NCBI GenBank assembly: GCA_009692365.1
Contig: SHZJ01000031.1
Span: 1-37,500 of the forward strand
Reading direction: 5' to 3'
From: Gammaproteobacteria bacterium
Lineage (GTDB): Bacteria; Pseudomonadota; Gammaproteobacteria; Ga0077536
Length of the DNA stretch: 37,500 bases
The notes under the pieces are model-generated. The model had not been told where the DNA came from. It saw only the letters and a list, made by a program, of their open reading frames with translations, and searched no databases. The first letter of the stretch is position 1, and each line of letters begins with the position of its first letter. This document shows, in pieces, positions 29,985 through 37,500 of the stretch. Both the position numbers and the translations under genes were made by a program.

Positions 29985-31274
29985 TCAGCGTTTCAGTTGG
30001 GCAAAAGCCCGTTCGGCCGCCGCGAGAGTTGCTTCGATCACCTCGGCGCTGTGGGCGGATGAGACAAATCCGGCCTCATAAGCCGACGGCGCAAGATAAA
30101 CCCCTGCCGCTAACATGGCGTGGAAAAACGCTTTGAAGCGCTCGATATTGCAGGCGGCCACGTGCTCAAAAGTTTCAACCCGCGGCTGATCCGTAAAGAA
30201 AAATCCAAACATGCCAGGCACCTCATTCACCACCAGCGGGATCCCGGCTCGGCGTGCCGCGGCGCTTAACCCCATGGTGAGTTGGTGGGTCCGCGCGGCG
30301 AGCGCGTGATGAAACCCGGGCGCTGATATCAACTTAAGCGTGGCCAGCCCGCTCGCCATCGCCAGCGGGTTGCCGGACAGCGTGCCCGCCTGATAAATCG
30401 CCCCGCTGGGGGCGATGTGCGACATGATTTCTGCCGATCCTGCGAAGGCACCTACCGGCAGGCCGCCACCGATAATTTTCCCCAGCACTGTCAGGTCCGG
30501 CGTGATGCCGTAGAGCGTTTGCGCGCCACCGGCATGCACGCGAAAGCCGGTCATCACCTCGTCTAGAATCAACACCGTGCCATAGCGGCTGCAGATTTCC
30601 CGCAGCCCTTCCAGAAAACCCGGCCGGGGGAGGATGCAGTTCATGTTCCCGGCGATAGGTTCCACGATGACCGCGGCCACCTTGGGGCCGTGCGTGGCCA
30701 TGAGGGCGGCCACCGAGTCGATGTCGTTGTAGGGTAGGGTGAGGGTCAACTGCGCCAACGCCATGGGTACGCCGGGCGAGGTGGGGACGCCCAGTGTGAG
30801 GGCCCCCGAACCTGCTTTGACTAGCAGGGAATCGGCGTGACCGTGATAGCAGCCTTCAAATTTGATAATCAAATCCCGGCCGGTGTAGCCCCGCGCCAAG
30901 CGAATAGCACTCATGGCGGCCTCGGTGCCCGAACTCACCATCCGCACGCGTTCGGCGCTGGGCATGAGGGCGCGTACCTGCTGCGCCAAGGTGGATTCGA
31001 TCGCGGTCGGTGTACCGAAACCAAGGCCAAATTCCAGCTGTTCTTTGATGGCGGCGACCACCTGCGGATGCGCATGGCCTGCGATCATGGGGCCCCAGCC
31101 GCCGATGTAATCGATGTAGCGATTACCATCCGCATCGAACAGATACGGACCCTGCCCCCGTTCCATAAAAATTGGCGTGCCACCGACGCCGTTGAACGCC
31201 CGCACCGGTGAGTTGACGCCGCCGGGGATGCAGGACTGGGCTTCGTTGAACAGGGCTGCTGAGCGCTCAAACAT
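29985..31274 (-). CDS. hemL: Glutamate-1-semialdehyde 2,1-aminomutase
   Basis: HemL is a PLP enzyme that converts glutamate-1-semialdehyde to 5-aminolevulinate, so this organism uses the C5 route to heme. The 429 residues match the family. The PLP lysine is in [14 protein letters not shown] (Lys266), with [15 protein letters not shown] binding phosphate and [10 protein letters not shown] carrying the cofactor-contacting Asp. It starts at ATG 31274, overlapping the end of thiE by eight bases with no clear ribosome-binding site, which suggests translational coupling. A strong terminator follows. Confidence 0.98.
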   Translation of the reverse strand: MFERSAALFNEAQSCIPGGVNSPVRAFNGVGGTPIFMERGQGPYLFDADGNRYIDYIGGWGPMIAGHAHPQVVAAIKEQLEFGLGFGTPTAIESTLAQQVRALMPSAERVRMVSSGTEAAMSAIRLARGYTGRDLIIKFEGCYHGHADSLLVKAGSGALTLGVPTSPGVPMALAQLTLTLPYNDIDSVAALMATHGPKVAAVIVEPIAGNMNCILPRPGFLEGLREICSRYGTVLILDEVMTGFRVHAGGAQTLYGITPDLTVLGKIIGGGLPVGAFAGSAEIMSHIAPSGAIYQAGTLSGNPLAMASGLATLKLISAPGFHHALAARTHQLTMGLSAAARRAGIPLVVNEVPGMFGFFFTDQPRVETFEHVAACNIERFKAFFHAMLAAGVYLAPSAYEAGFVSSAHSAEVIEATLAAAERAFAQLKR

Positions 31275-31920
31275 GGGGTACTACTCTGGAGGGGGGAAAT
31301 AGCCGGGCGTAGCGCGCGGCACTGGTTGCCACGCAGTCTTGGGCGAATACGCCCCCGATGGCCGCGATGAAATGGGCCCCAGCGGCGACCACCAATGCGG
31401 CATTCTCGGGGGTAATCCCGCCTATCGCAACGATGGGGACATTGAACTCCAGTCGTGCTTGGGCAAGCACCGCGAGCGCGCAGGCTGGTGCGTGGGGCTT
31501 GCTGCGGCTGGGGAAAATGCTGCCGAAAGCGAGGTAGTCGACGCCTGCGGCGCAGGCTAGGCGCGCGAGGCCTAAAGAGTCGTAGCACGACACGCCCAGC
31601 AGGAGCGTGCGCGTCGGGTTGGACGCGAGTGCCAGATAGGACTCGTCCTCGCGCCCCAAATGCACGCCGTGGGCTCCAACGGCAAGTGCCAGTTCAACGT
31701 CATCGTTCACGATGAACACCCCTGCGTGTCGTTCGCAGACCGCTAGCAGCGCGGCAGCCTCGCGCCGCTGCGTGGCGGGACTCTGGGTTTTTCGCCGGTA
31801 TTGCACCACGACCGCGCCGCCGCGCAAGGCCGCTTCGACCTGTGCGACCAAGGCCGACAGCGTTTGCGGGCGGTCCTCGGTAATGGCGTACAGACCGCCT
31901 GTTGGCAAAGCTTTCCTCAT
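31267..31920 (-). CDS. thiE: Thiamine-phosphate synthase
   Basis: ThiE joins HMP-pyrophosphate and thiazole phosphate to form thiamine phosphate. The 217-residue product from ATG 31920 begins [17 protein letters not shown], as expected. Motifs are [41 protein letters not shown] and [11 protein letters not shown], with a phosphate-binding glycine pair at the end. It looks intact. The longer open frame upstream runs through thiD in another frame and is not real. It overlaps hemL by eight bases and follows the degenerate thiD by seven, the thiD-thiE-hemL order of Pseudomonas. Confidence 0.95.
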   Translation of the reverse strand: MRKALPTGGLYAITEDRPQTLSALVAQVEAALRGGAVVVQYRRKTQSPATQRREAAALLAVCERHAGVFIVNDDVELALAVGAHGVHLGREDESYLALASNPTRTLLLGVSCYDSLGLARLACAAGVDYLAFGSIFPSRSKPHAPACALAVLAQARLEFNVPIVAIGGITPENAALVVAAGAHFIAAIGGVFAQDCVATSAARYARLFPPSRVVPHV

Positions 31921-31927
31921 GAATTGA

Positions 31928-32645
31928 TTACTCGACCGGTCGGGTTGGGAGAAACTGGCCGCCGCCGCTGTCCACGGCCCGCGCGAGGGCGGTGGACAGC
32001 GCACGGCCCGACCCGTGGAACACCCCGCGTAGGTGCCGCCAATGATAGATAGCAAAGGGTTCTGCGGCGTGATGGAGCAGGTGCGTCCTGGGCGTGCCGG
32101 GCCCATCGGCGCCCGTGGTGAGCGCTCCCACCCAACGCGGCGGTCCCAGATCGTCGCGGTGTGGCGTCGATTTCCCACAACCGGCGCGCCTCACGCAGGT
32201 TGGGCGTGCTCAGCAGCACGCGCGGCAAGGGGCGTGCCCGCAGGGCACTGGCCATCCTGGGCTTTGAGAGCGGTCCGCCGGCACTGGCGCCCAGCACCGG
32301 CTCAAGGATGAGCGGGGTGCCCGCGAATAGCATCGTCAAAAGGTTGAGAATCGCCTCCAACACGCCCAGATCGGGGCTCAATCCCGGCTGGTGGGCGGCC
32401 ACCAGGCATCGGTCCTCGAGTAGACAGGCGGCTTGAGACTCCAGAAAATCTGGGGCCGTTGGCGGTTTTTTCTTGACCCCGTGCGGGTTTTGGATCGTAA
32501 GACAGGTGATGAGGGTTGCCGTGCGACTCCCCAGCGCCGCAGCGGGGCCGCTGTCGGCCTTAATCCCGGCGCCGCTGGGGTCGTCGCCGGCGATGATCAG
32601 GAGCAGGCCGGGCCGCAGCATGCGTGGTTCCACAAGGCTTTCCAT
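31928..32645 (-). pseudogene. thiD: Degenerate, frameshifted hydroxymethylpyrimidine/phosphomethylpyrimidine kinase
   Basis: A ThiD-like ribokinase-fold sequence is split between two frames. The frame opening at ATG 32645 gives LLIIAGDDPSGAGIKAD, LITCLTIQNPHGV, PLILEPVLGAS and LLSTPNLREARRL, matching gammaproteobacterial ThiD. After EID (about 32166) homology moves to the +1 frame: RWVGALTTGADGPGT and FHGSGRALSTALARAVD, ending at TAA 31928. If unshifted, the first frame runs on as Arg/Pro-rich sequence unlike ThiD to 31917. Further damage: one Gly is lost from PSGGAG, the usual Lys-x-Gly-x-Leu reads HQPGL, and the active-site Cys of GSGC is Arg. I infer an inactive gene; a sequencing error alone would not explain the substitutions. 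Confidence 0.75.
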
Positions 32646-32700
32646 CGGGTAGCGTTTTTCTCAGCTTCGGCAAGCGTGCGGGTATTGAGAGGAATTAGAC

Positions 32701-32868
32701 ATGTTTAAGCGCTATATCTGCGTTATTTGCGGACTTATCTACGATGAGGCCGCCGGCTTGCCGATGGAAGGGATTGCGCCCGGGACGCGCTTTGCGGACT
32801 TGCCGCTGAACTGGACCTGCCCAGATTGTGGCGCGCGTCGGGATGATTTCGAGCTGCTCGAGCCCTAG
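32701..32868 (+). CDS. Rubredoxin
   Basis: This 55-residue one-electron carrier holds a single iron bound by four cysteines. It begins MFKRYICVICGLIYDEAAG and ends WTCPDCGARRDDFELLEP; the ligands are Cys7, Cys10, Cys40 and Cys43, in the exact CxxC...CPxCG pattern. AGAGGA lies eight bases before the ATG. It diverges from the thiD remnant, 55 bases away, an arrangement seen near thiDE-hemL in relatives. Its stop is seven bases from the convergent hemJ stop. The redox partner is not in the window. Confidence 0.95.
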   Translation: MFKRYICVICGLIYDEAAGLPMEGIAPGTRFADLPLNWTCPDCGARRDDFELLEP

Positions 32869-32875
32869 CATCGAA

Positions 32876-33304
32876 TCATGCCGGCTTGAGCACCGCCAAA
32901 ATGACCGCCGCGATGAGGATGAGCACCGGGAATTCGTTGATCCAACGGTAGAAAACATGGCCACTTCGATTGGCGTCACGGTCAAAAACGCCGACCAGGG
33001 ACCCCAGATAAGCGTGATAAACCAACAAAACCCCGACGAGTACGAGCTTGATTTGCACCCACTGTGTTTGCCAAAGCCAGTCGCTCCCCATCAGCCACAA
33101 CATGGCTGCGCCAAAGAGCACGGTGAGCAGGGCGCTGGGGGTCATGATGCCGCGGTACAGCTTGCGTTCCATCACTTTGAAGCGCTCGCGGCCCGGCGCA
33201 TCCTGCGTGAGCGTGTGATAGACAAACAGACGCGGCAGATAAAAAAGGCCGGCGAACCAAGTCACCATCGAAATGATATGGAGGGCCTTGAGCCAGAGGT
33301 ACAT
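32876..33304 (-). CDS. hemJ: Protoporphyrinogen IX oxidase HemJ (CopD/UPF0093 family)
   Basis: HemJ is a small membrane protein that oxidises protoporphyrinogen IX to protoporphyrin IX. The 142-residue protein has four hydrophobic helices. It starts MYLWLKALHIISMVTWFAGLFYLPRLFVYH and retains His9 and the later WVQIKLVLVG (Lys86), positions conserved in the family and tied to heme binding and activity in characterised HemJ. HemJ is common in proteobacteria without HemG or HemY. It is transcribed alone and convergent with rubredoxin; with hemB and hemL it is the third heme gene here. Confidence 0.92.
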   Translation of the reverse strand: MYLWLKALHIISMVTWFAGLFYLPRLFVYHTLTQDAPGRERFKVMERKLYRGIMTPSALLTVLFGAAMLWLMGSDWLWQTQWVQIKLVLVGVLLVYHAYLGSLVGVFDRDANRSGHVFYRWINEFPVLILIAAVILAVLKPA

Positions 33305-33487
33305 GTGAGGTTCCGCAGCAGGAGTGGGGCAACCGGCGTCGTGGGGGTGGGCTTAGGTCCGCCTCGGCGCCAGATTCTGCTGTCTAATTTAGCGTCAAGG
33401 CGGTCTGGATGACAGGGGCGGCGGGGACACGGGGTCGTGCCAGCGTCAGTTTTTGCCGCCAAGCTGTCGTCCAGAGCGGCGGGGCTT

Positions 33488-33495
33488 GTAATAAT
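33488..33495 (+). promoter_or_regulatory. Possible extended -10 element upstream of the bactofilin gene
   Basis: TGTAATAAT (starting with TG at 33488) resembles an extended -10, with AATAAT matching five of six bases. No good -35 is seen. It lies about 60 bases before the bactofilin ATG. The rest of the divergent gap 33305-33557 holds no gene I can support. Confidence 0.3.
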
Positions 33496-33557
33496 GTGCC
33501 GATTCAGGACATGCTTGGCGTGTTATCCCGGCCACCCAGCGGAATCTACGCAAGACG

Positions 33558-33977
33558 ATGTTCGGCAAAAAGAAGCACTCGCCCTCACGGATCGACTCCC
33601 TAGTGGGACATCAAACAGTGATCACGGGCGACATTGCGTTCAGCGGCGGCCTGCATATCAACGGTGCCGTGCATGGCAGCGTGTCGGCGCAACAAGACGA
33701 GCAGGCAACGTTGAGCGTCAGCGAGCGCGGCGCCATTCAAGGCGAAGTCCGCGTGCCGCGTATCATCATGAATGGCTCGGTAAAAGGGGACGTGTACGCC
33801 ACTGAGCACATTGAACTTGCTGCCCAAGCGCGGGTCGAGGGTGATGTGCATTACCGACTGATAGAAATGGCGATGGGCGCAGAGGTCAACGGCAAGCTGG
33901 TGCGTCTGCCGGACCCCCATCGGCCAGCGTTGGCACTCAGCCATAACCCGGCGCGTGCCGATACCGAAGAAGCCTAA
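33558..33977 (+). CDS. Bactofilin (polymer-forming cytoskeletal protein)
   Basis: Bactofilins polymerise without nucleotide into filaments that organise cell-wall synthesis or cell shape. The 139-residue product has a short basic N-terminus ([17 protein letters not shown]) and a core of short beta repeats: [22 protein letters not shown], then [30 protein letters not shown], ending [11 protein letters not shown], the triangular beta-helix pattern of DUF583. An unstructured Pro/Ala-rich tail follows. Many bactofilins sit beside M23 peptidases; here an M23 gene is about 1.5 kb downstream on the other strand. erpA follows after 38 bases. Confidence 0.93.
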   Translation: MFGKKKHSPSRIDSLVGHQTVITGDIAFSGGLHINGAVHGSVSAQQDEQATLSVSERGAIQGEVRVPRIIMNGSVKGDVYATEHIELAAQARVEGDVHYRLIEMAMGAEVNGKLVRLPDPHRPALALSHNPARADTEEA

Positions 33978-34015
33978 ATGCCACAGCCCGTAGATTTGGA
34001 ATCAGGAAAGCAGCT

Positions 34016-34366
34016 ATGACCGCCCAAGAAGAATTCCCCACAGCCCTTAATTTCTCCGATGCCGCCGCCTACAAGGTGAAGGAACTGATCGACGAAGAGG
34101 GCGACCAATCGCTGATGCTCCGCGTGTTCATTTCGGGCGGCGGATGCTCAGGTTTTCAGTATGGATTTACCTTCGATCAAACCCAAGGCGACGGCGATAC
34201 CGTGGTCGAAAATCAGGGCGTCAAGTTGCTCATCGACCCGATGAGCATCCAGTACCTAATGGGCGCAGAAATCGACTACAGCGAGGGCCTCGAAGGCGCG
34301 CAGTTCGTCATTCGCAACCCGAATGCGAGCACGACCTGCGGCTGCGGTTCCTCTTTTTCCGTCTGA
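34016..34366 (+). CDS. erpA: Iron-sulfur cluster insertion protein ErpA
   Basis: ErpA is an A-type carrier that delivers [4Fe-4S] clusters to apoproteins, such as those of isoprenoid synthesis. The 116-residue product has the three conserved cysteines: Cys44 in [11 protein letters not shown], and Cys108 and Cys110 in [11 protein letters not shown]. The order and the [16 protein letters not shown]-terminus favour ErpA over IscA or SufA. AGGAAAG lies upstream of the ATG. Its stop is 17 bases from the convergent anmK stop, as in Pseudomonas. Confidence 0.96.
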   Translation: MTAQEEFPTALNFSDAAAYKVKELIDEEGDQSLMLRVFISGGGCSGFQYGFTFDQTQGDGDTVVENQGVKLLIDPMSIQYLMGAEIDYSEGLEGAQFVIRNPNASTTCGCGSSFSV

Positions 34367-34383
34367 GCTCACGCAACAGGCGT

Positions 34384-35499
34384 TCAGTCCGGCGCGTAAA
34401 TTCCGCCGAGCACGAGCGCGCGCCGCGCGCCGGTCACGCTGGGAATATTGCCCGGTTCGGCACTTAACCGGCGCGCCGCCAGCCAAGCAAACGCGCAGGC
34501 TTCAACTGCTGCCGCCGGTAAACCCAAGTCATCGGTCGAGTGGACGGACGCGCTCGGTAGCAGCGTGCCGAGCAAGTCCATCAAAAAGCTATTCTTCGCA
34601 CCGCCACCACACACCGCTAAGCGCCGACATGCCGGCAGGTGCTGCGCGATGGCGGCGACGACGCTACGCGCCGTGAGGTGCGTAAGGGTTGCTTGAACAT
34701 CGTGCGGGGCTAAGGGCGCCAGCGTGGTGCTGGCCAAGCGTTGGCGCAACCACGCCAGGTTGAAATAATCGCGACCGGACGACTTGGGAGCGGCTTGACG
34801 AAAATAGTCGTCGGCGAGACAGGCCTCTAAAAGTTCCGCAGCCGGGACTCCGGATCGCCCCCAACTGCCGTCGCGGTCGAACGACTCACCGCGATGCAGG
34901 CGGATCCACAGGTCCATCAGGGTATTGCCCGGGCCGGTGTCAAAGCCCAATACCGGCGCGTTATCTGGGAACAAGGTGATGTTGGCAATCCCGCCAATAT
35001 TCAATACCGCCAAGCCGCGCTCCCCACCGCCCAATGCAAATTGGTGAAATGGGGGCACCAGCGGCGCGCCCTGCCCGTGGGCCGCAATGTCCTTGGCGCG
35101 AAAGTCGGCGACAGTCACGATGCCCGTCGTATACGCGATGAGCGAGGGGTCGCCGATTTGCAGACTGAACGCGGGGTTGGCCTGCGGCTTGTGCAGCAGC
35201 GTCTGACCGTGACTGCCGATGGCGGTAACTTCAGCGGGGCTAATCCCACACGAACTCAGCAGCCCCAGCGCGGCCTGGGCGAACGCCCGGCCCACCCGAA
35301 CATGGAGGGCGCCGAAACCCTCGAGCGTCAGCGTTTCTAGCCTGACCGCCTGTTCTAGGGCCTCGCGCAGATCCTCGGGATAGGGTGTTTCGGCGAACGC
35401 CAGCAACGCCATGCCATCGTGCGTCAGGCGGATCAGCGCCGCATCCACACCGTCCATGCTGGTGCCAGAGATCAAGCCAAGGTAAAGCCCGCTAGCCAC
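34384..35499 (-). CDS. anmK: Anhydro-N-acetylmuramic acid kinase
   Basis: AnmK phosphorylates and opens 1,6-anhydro-MurNAc released by peptidoglycan turnover, returning it to the amino-sugar pool. The 371 residues match the family. Motifs include GLISGTSMDGVDAALI (Asp16 region), a GSHGQT block, NIGGIANIT, GFDTGPGN and AVCGGGAKN of the sugar-kinase fold. It follows the M23 gene by 17 bases and is probably co-transcribed, coupling wall hydrolysis with recycling. Confidence 0.97.
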   Translation of the reverse strand: MASGLYLGLISGTSMDGVDAALIRLTHDGMALLAFAETPYPEDLREALEQAVRLETLTLEGFGALHVRVGRAFAQAALGLLSSCGISPAEVTAIGSHGQTLLHKPQANPAFSLQIGDPSLIAYTTGIVTVADFRAKDIAAHGQGAPLVPPFHQFALGGGERGLAVLNIGGIANITLFPDNAPVLGFDTGPGNTLMDLWIRLHRGESFDRDGSWGRSGVPAAELLEACLADDYFRQAAPKSSGRDYFNLAWLRQRLASTTLAPLAPHDVQATLTHLTARSVVAAIAQHLPACRRLAVCGGGAKNSFLMDLLGTLLPSASVHSTDDLGLPAAAVEACAFAWLAARRLSAEPGNIPSVTGARRALVLGGIYAPD

Positions 35500-35516
35500 A
35501 GGGTGTCCGCCGTGGG

Positions 35517-36992
35517 TCAGCGCGTGCGCGCAGGCGTCGCGTTTGGCTCAGGCGCGGTCGCCACCGTCGCGGGGTCGGAAGACTTCTCGTTGTTCATGGC
35601 GACTAGCTCCTCGATCAGGGCACCGGTTTGACGGCGGAAATCGGCGAGGTAGCGCTTTTCCATGGGCATCGAGTGCGGCAGCTTGACGGTCAGAGGGTCC
35701 ACATGCACCCCGTTGATTCTAAATTCATAGTGTAGGTGCGGGCCTGTCGCGAGACCCGTCATGCCGACATAGCCGATCAACTGTCCCTGCTTGACCGTGT
35801 TCCCCTGCGAGAGTCCAGCAGCAAATTTGCGCAGGTGGCCATACAGGGTGCTGTAGCGATCGCCGTGCTGCAGCACTATCGCGTTGCCATACCCATTTTG
35901 AACGCCCCGAAAGTCTATTTTGCCGGTCGCGACGGCCCGCACCGGAGTGCCCATCGGGGCGGCGTAGTCCACGCCTTTGTGAGCCCGAATTCGATTGAGG
36001 AGAGGGTGGCGTCGAGCGAGATTGAAACGCGAACTGATCTTGGTGAAGTTGAGGGGCGCGAGCAGGAACGCCTTTTTCAAGGCTTCCCCCCGGTCGCTGA
36101 AGTAGCCCTCTAGGCCATCGCCATTCTTGTAATGGACCGCCCGCAAGACCCGTCCGCCATTAATGAATTCGGCCGCGATGATTTTGCCGTTCTCCACTTT
36201 CTCGCCGTTGCGAAAAATCTCCTCATAAATGACTTTGAAGCGATCGCCGCGCTTGATATCGCGGACAAAATCGACGTCCCAACCGAACAAATCGGCGAAG
36301 TCCATGATCACTCGTTCGGGCAGACCTGCCGCCTGACCATCCAAGAACAACGAGCGCGTGATGAGGCCGGACGACAGCGCGCGCCGCACCTCAGGTTTCA
36401 CGGTGTCTAAGTTGATCTTGAAACCTTGGCCTTCGCGAGTGGCAATTAAGGTGCGGAAGTTGTCCACTCTGTAGGCGATAGCAGAGAGCACCCCCGCCTC
36501 GGTGCGGTAGTAGAACGGTTCGCCGACGGTCAGCGCTTTGAGAGTTTTAGCCGCTTTGACATCGGCTAAAACCGCTGCCATATCGCCAGGAAGAAACCCC
36601 AGTCGAGTAAAAATCAGCGAGAGCGTATCGCCTGCGCGAATCGTGATTTTTTGCCAACCCGCCAGTACCCCGTCGTTGGCGTTGGGCGCCGCAGCGACCG
36701 GGGGCGGTACGCGGGGCTCAAAAGGCAGCCTCGGACTATCAGTCGCCCGTTGACTGGCAGGGCTTGTGGACCCTATACGCAAACCAACACGCTCGCCCGT
36801 TGCGTGCGCGAGATCCGGCTGCGAGGCCAACGGCCGAGTCGAAAAAGCACCGCGGAGCGCGAAAATGCCGAGCCAGACTACCGCCACTGCCAGCACCACG
36901 CAGGTAGCCAAAACGCGCCCGCGCCGCGCGTTGCCCCGCCCTGTCGGGACCTGAGACACCGCTGCGTAAACGATGGTTCGTGCGTACTTCAA
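35517..36992 (-). CDS. M23-family peptidoglycan DD-metalloendopeptidase (OapA-LysM-like domain)
   Basis: This membrane-anchored periplasmic endopeptidase probably cleaves cross-links in peptidoglycan (MepM-like). The 491 residues comprise a basic N-terminus, one membrane helix (27-47), a Pro-rich linker, an OapA/LysM-like binding domain (about 113-195) and a C-terminal M23 domain (about 315-455). Zinc ligands are visible: His338 and Asp342 in AHKGVDYAAP, and the HLH at 419-421. The start is a TTG at 36992 with AGGAGG about 15 bases upstream, farther than usual; GTG 36959 is an alternative and there is no nearby ATG. It diverges from tyrS. Confidence 0.93.
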   Translation of the reverse strand: MKYARTIVYAAVSQVPTGRGNARRGRVLATCVVLAVAVVWLGIFALRGAFSTRPLASQPDLAHATGERVGLRIGSTSPASQRATDSPRLPFEPRVPPPVAAAPNANDGVLAGWQKITIRAGDTLSLIFTRLGFLPGDMAAVLADVKAAKTLKALTVGEPFYYRTEAGVLSAIAYRVDNFRTLIATREGQGFKINLDTVKPEVRRALSSGLITRSLFLDGQAAGLPERVIMDFADLFGWDVDFVRDIKRGDRFKVIYEEIFRNGEKVENGKIIAAEFINGGRVLRAVHYKNGDGLEGYFSDRGEALKKAFLLAPLNFTKISSRFNLARRHPLLNRIRAHKGVDYAAPMGTPVRAVATGKIDFRGVQNGYGNAIVLQHGDRYSTLYGHLRKFAAGLSQGNTVKQGQLIGYVGMTGLATGPHLHYEFRINGVHVDPLTVKLPHSMPMEKRYLADFRRQTGALIEELVAMNNEKSSDPATVATAPEPNATPARTR

Positions 36993-37069
36993 CTGGCTTT
37001 CCCGCTTCCTCCTCGCAAATATAGAGCATTAAACGCCCCTCGGCTGCATTGCCTTGCACCCTGCGGCCG

Positions 37070-37086
37070 TCAGATTTTTAATCTGA
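37070..37086. repeat. Perfect 7-bp inverted repeat (possible operator)
   Basis: TCAGATT (37070-37076) and AATCTGA (37080-37086) are exact reverse complements around TTT. The site lies about 50 bases upstream of the -10-like sequence of the M23 gene and about 185 bases before tyrS. Its A/T-rich centre fits a protein-binding palindrome better than an RNA terminator. Confidence 0.4.
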
Positions 37087-37196
37087 TCGCGCAATTTTGG
37101 CAGTTCGTCCCGGACCAAAACCTGAGGGCCGGCCCTAGCGCGCAATTCCATCAAGTGGCGGGAAGGACCGAAAAACTGGCCGGGATTACCGCTTTG

Positions 37197-37226
37197 CAGG
37201 GGCAAATTAAGAAAAATCAGCCCCTG
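37197..37226. repeat. Inverted repeat with long A-rich spacer upstream of tyrS
   Basis: CAGGGGC (37197-37203) and GCCCCTG (37220-37226) are perfect reverse complements separated by 16 A-rich bases, 44 bases before the tyrS ATG. In RNA this would be a hairpin with a large loop; in DNA the arms lie 23 bases apart, about two helical turns. Confidence 0.4.
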
Positions 37227-37270
37227 TGTTAGGCTGGAAATCGTCCAAATTGCGCTACACCGGAACCCTC

Positions 37271-37500
37271 ATGACGCCATCTTTAGAACTGCTATGCCGC
37301 GGCGCTGCCGAAATCCTGCCACGCGAAGAATTTTTTCACAGGCTGGGCACAGGCAGGCCCCTGCGGGTCAAGGCCGGCTTCGACCCGACCGCCCCAGATA
37401 TCCATTTAGGGCATACCGTCGTGTTGACCAAACTGCGCCAATTCCAAGACCAAGGTCATCAGATCCTCTTTTTGGTGGGGGATTTCACCGCCCGTATCGG
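37271..37500 (+). CDS. tyrS: Tyrosine--tRNA ligase, N-terminal part (cut by window end)
   Basis: The first 76 codons of a class I tyrosyl-tRNA synthetase are visible before the window ends. The frame reads [20 protein letters not shown], carrying the HIGH-type ATP-binding motif as HLGH, then [24 protein letters not shown]. The '[12 protein letters not shown]' form is the long, S4-domain TyrS group found in Pseudomonas. The position diverging from the M23 peptidase gene agrees. The gene continues past 37500. Confidence 0.95.
   Translation, partial: MTPSLELLCRGAAEILPREEFFHRLGTGRPLRVKAGFDPTAPDIHLGHTVVLTKLRQFQDQGHQILFLVGDFTARI

Larger units (their letters stand above)
36993..37270. other. Divergent intergenic region between the M23 peptidase gene and tyrS
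   Basis: This gap of 278 bases must contain both promoters. Toward the peptidase gene there is a -10-like TATATT (37023-37018, minus strand) without a clear -35. Two inverted repeats are listed separately. I see no gene or tRNA here. Confidence 0.4.

Noticed and set aside
31917-32165. The unshifted 3' part of the thiD frame as a real C-terminus
   Set aside because: After the frame change it becomes Arg/Pro-rich and unlike ThiD, while the +1 frame restores the conserved TTGADGPGT and HGSG blocks.
33409-33603. Short open frame upstream of and overlapping the bactofilin gene
   Set aside because: It has no similarity or good ribosome-binding site and runs into the bactofilin gene out of frame.

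Overview
This 37.5 kb window is a GC-rich, gene-dense, ordinary chromosomal segment, most probably from a gammaproteobacterium. The evidence is gene order and protein type. It has glyQ-glyS-gmhB-plsC in Pseudomonas-like order, mnmG-rsmG-parA-parB leading into atpIBEFHAGDC and glmU, thiD-thiE-hemL, and tyrS diverging from an M23 peptidase gene followed by anmK and erpA. It also has FabA, HemJ and a metal-site variant of HemB typical of many proteobacteria. I cannot name genus or species. I see no rRNA, tRNA, CRISPR array, insertion sequence, phage gene or integrase.

Layout. 1-1.2 kb: a lone amidohydrolase (+). 1.4-6.7 kb: a tight minus-strand operon glyQ-glyS-gmhB-plsC-hemB. 6.9-7.5 kb: a conserved hypothetical (+). 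7.5-12.2 kb: a minus-strand four-gene operon for an ABC exporter of the GldA/GldF/GldG type plus a DUF4340 protein. 12.5-16.8 kb: mnmG, rsmG, parA, parB (+). 16.9-24.0 kb: the complete nine-gene F1Fo ATP synthase operon behind a good sigma70-type promoter. 24.1-29.9 kb (+): glmU, rraA, a nitrilase-family amidase, a PepSY-like secreted protein with a PhoP/PhoQ-like two-component system, and fabA. 30.0-32.6 kb (-): hemL, thiE and a decayed thiD. 32.7-37.5 kb: rubredoxin (+), hemJ (-), bactofilin and erpA (+), anmK and an M23 endopeptidase (-), and the 5' end of tyrS (+), cut by the window edge.

How the genes work together. Most products are housekeeping: translation (GlyRS, TyrRS, MnmG, RsmG), chromosome segregation (ParAB), energy (ATP synthase), heme synthesis (HemB, HemL, HemJ), and envelope building or recycling (GmhB, PlsC, GlmU, FabA, AnmK, M23, bactofilin). 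Two blocks that flank oriC in relatives such as Pseudomonas (glyQS-gmhB-plsC and mnmG-rsmG-parAB-atp) lie here less than 6 kb apart without dnaA, dnaN or rpmH between them.

I did not find a clearly new multi-gene system. The points most worth a second look are the degenerate, frameshifted thiD beside an intact thiE; the apparent AUC start of plsC; an inverted repeat overlapping the -35 of the atp promoter and a very short leader before atpI; the GldAFG-DUF4340 exporter; and several unassigned inverted repeats in intergenic DNA. No gene-free stretch exceeds 300 bases; the longest are about 278 bases (upstream of mnmG and upstream of tyrS).
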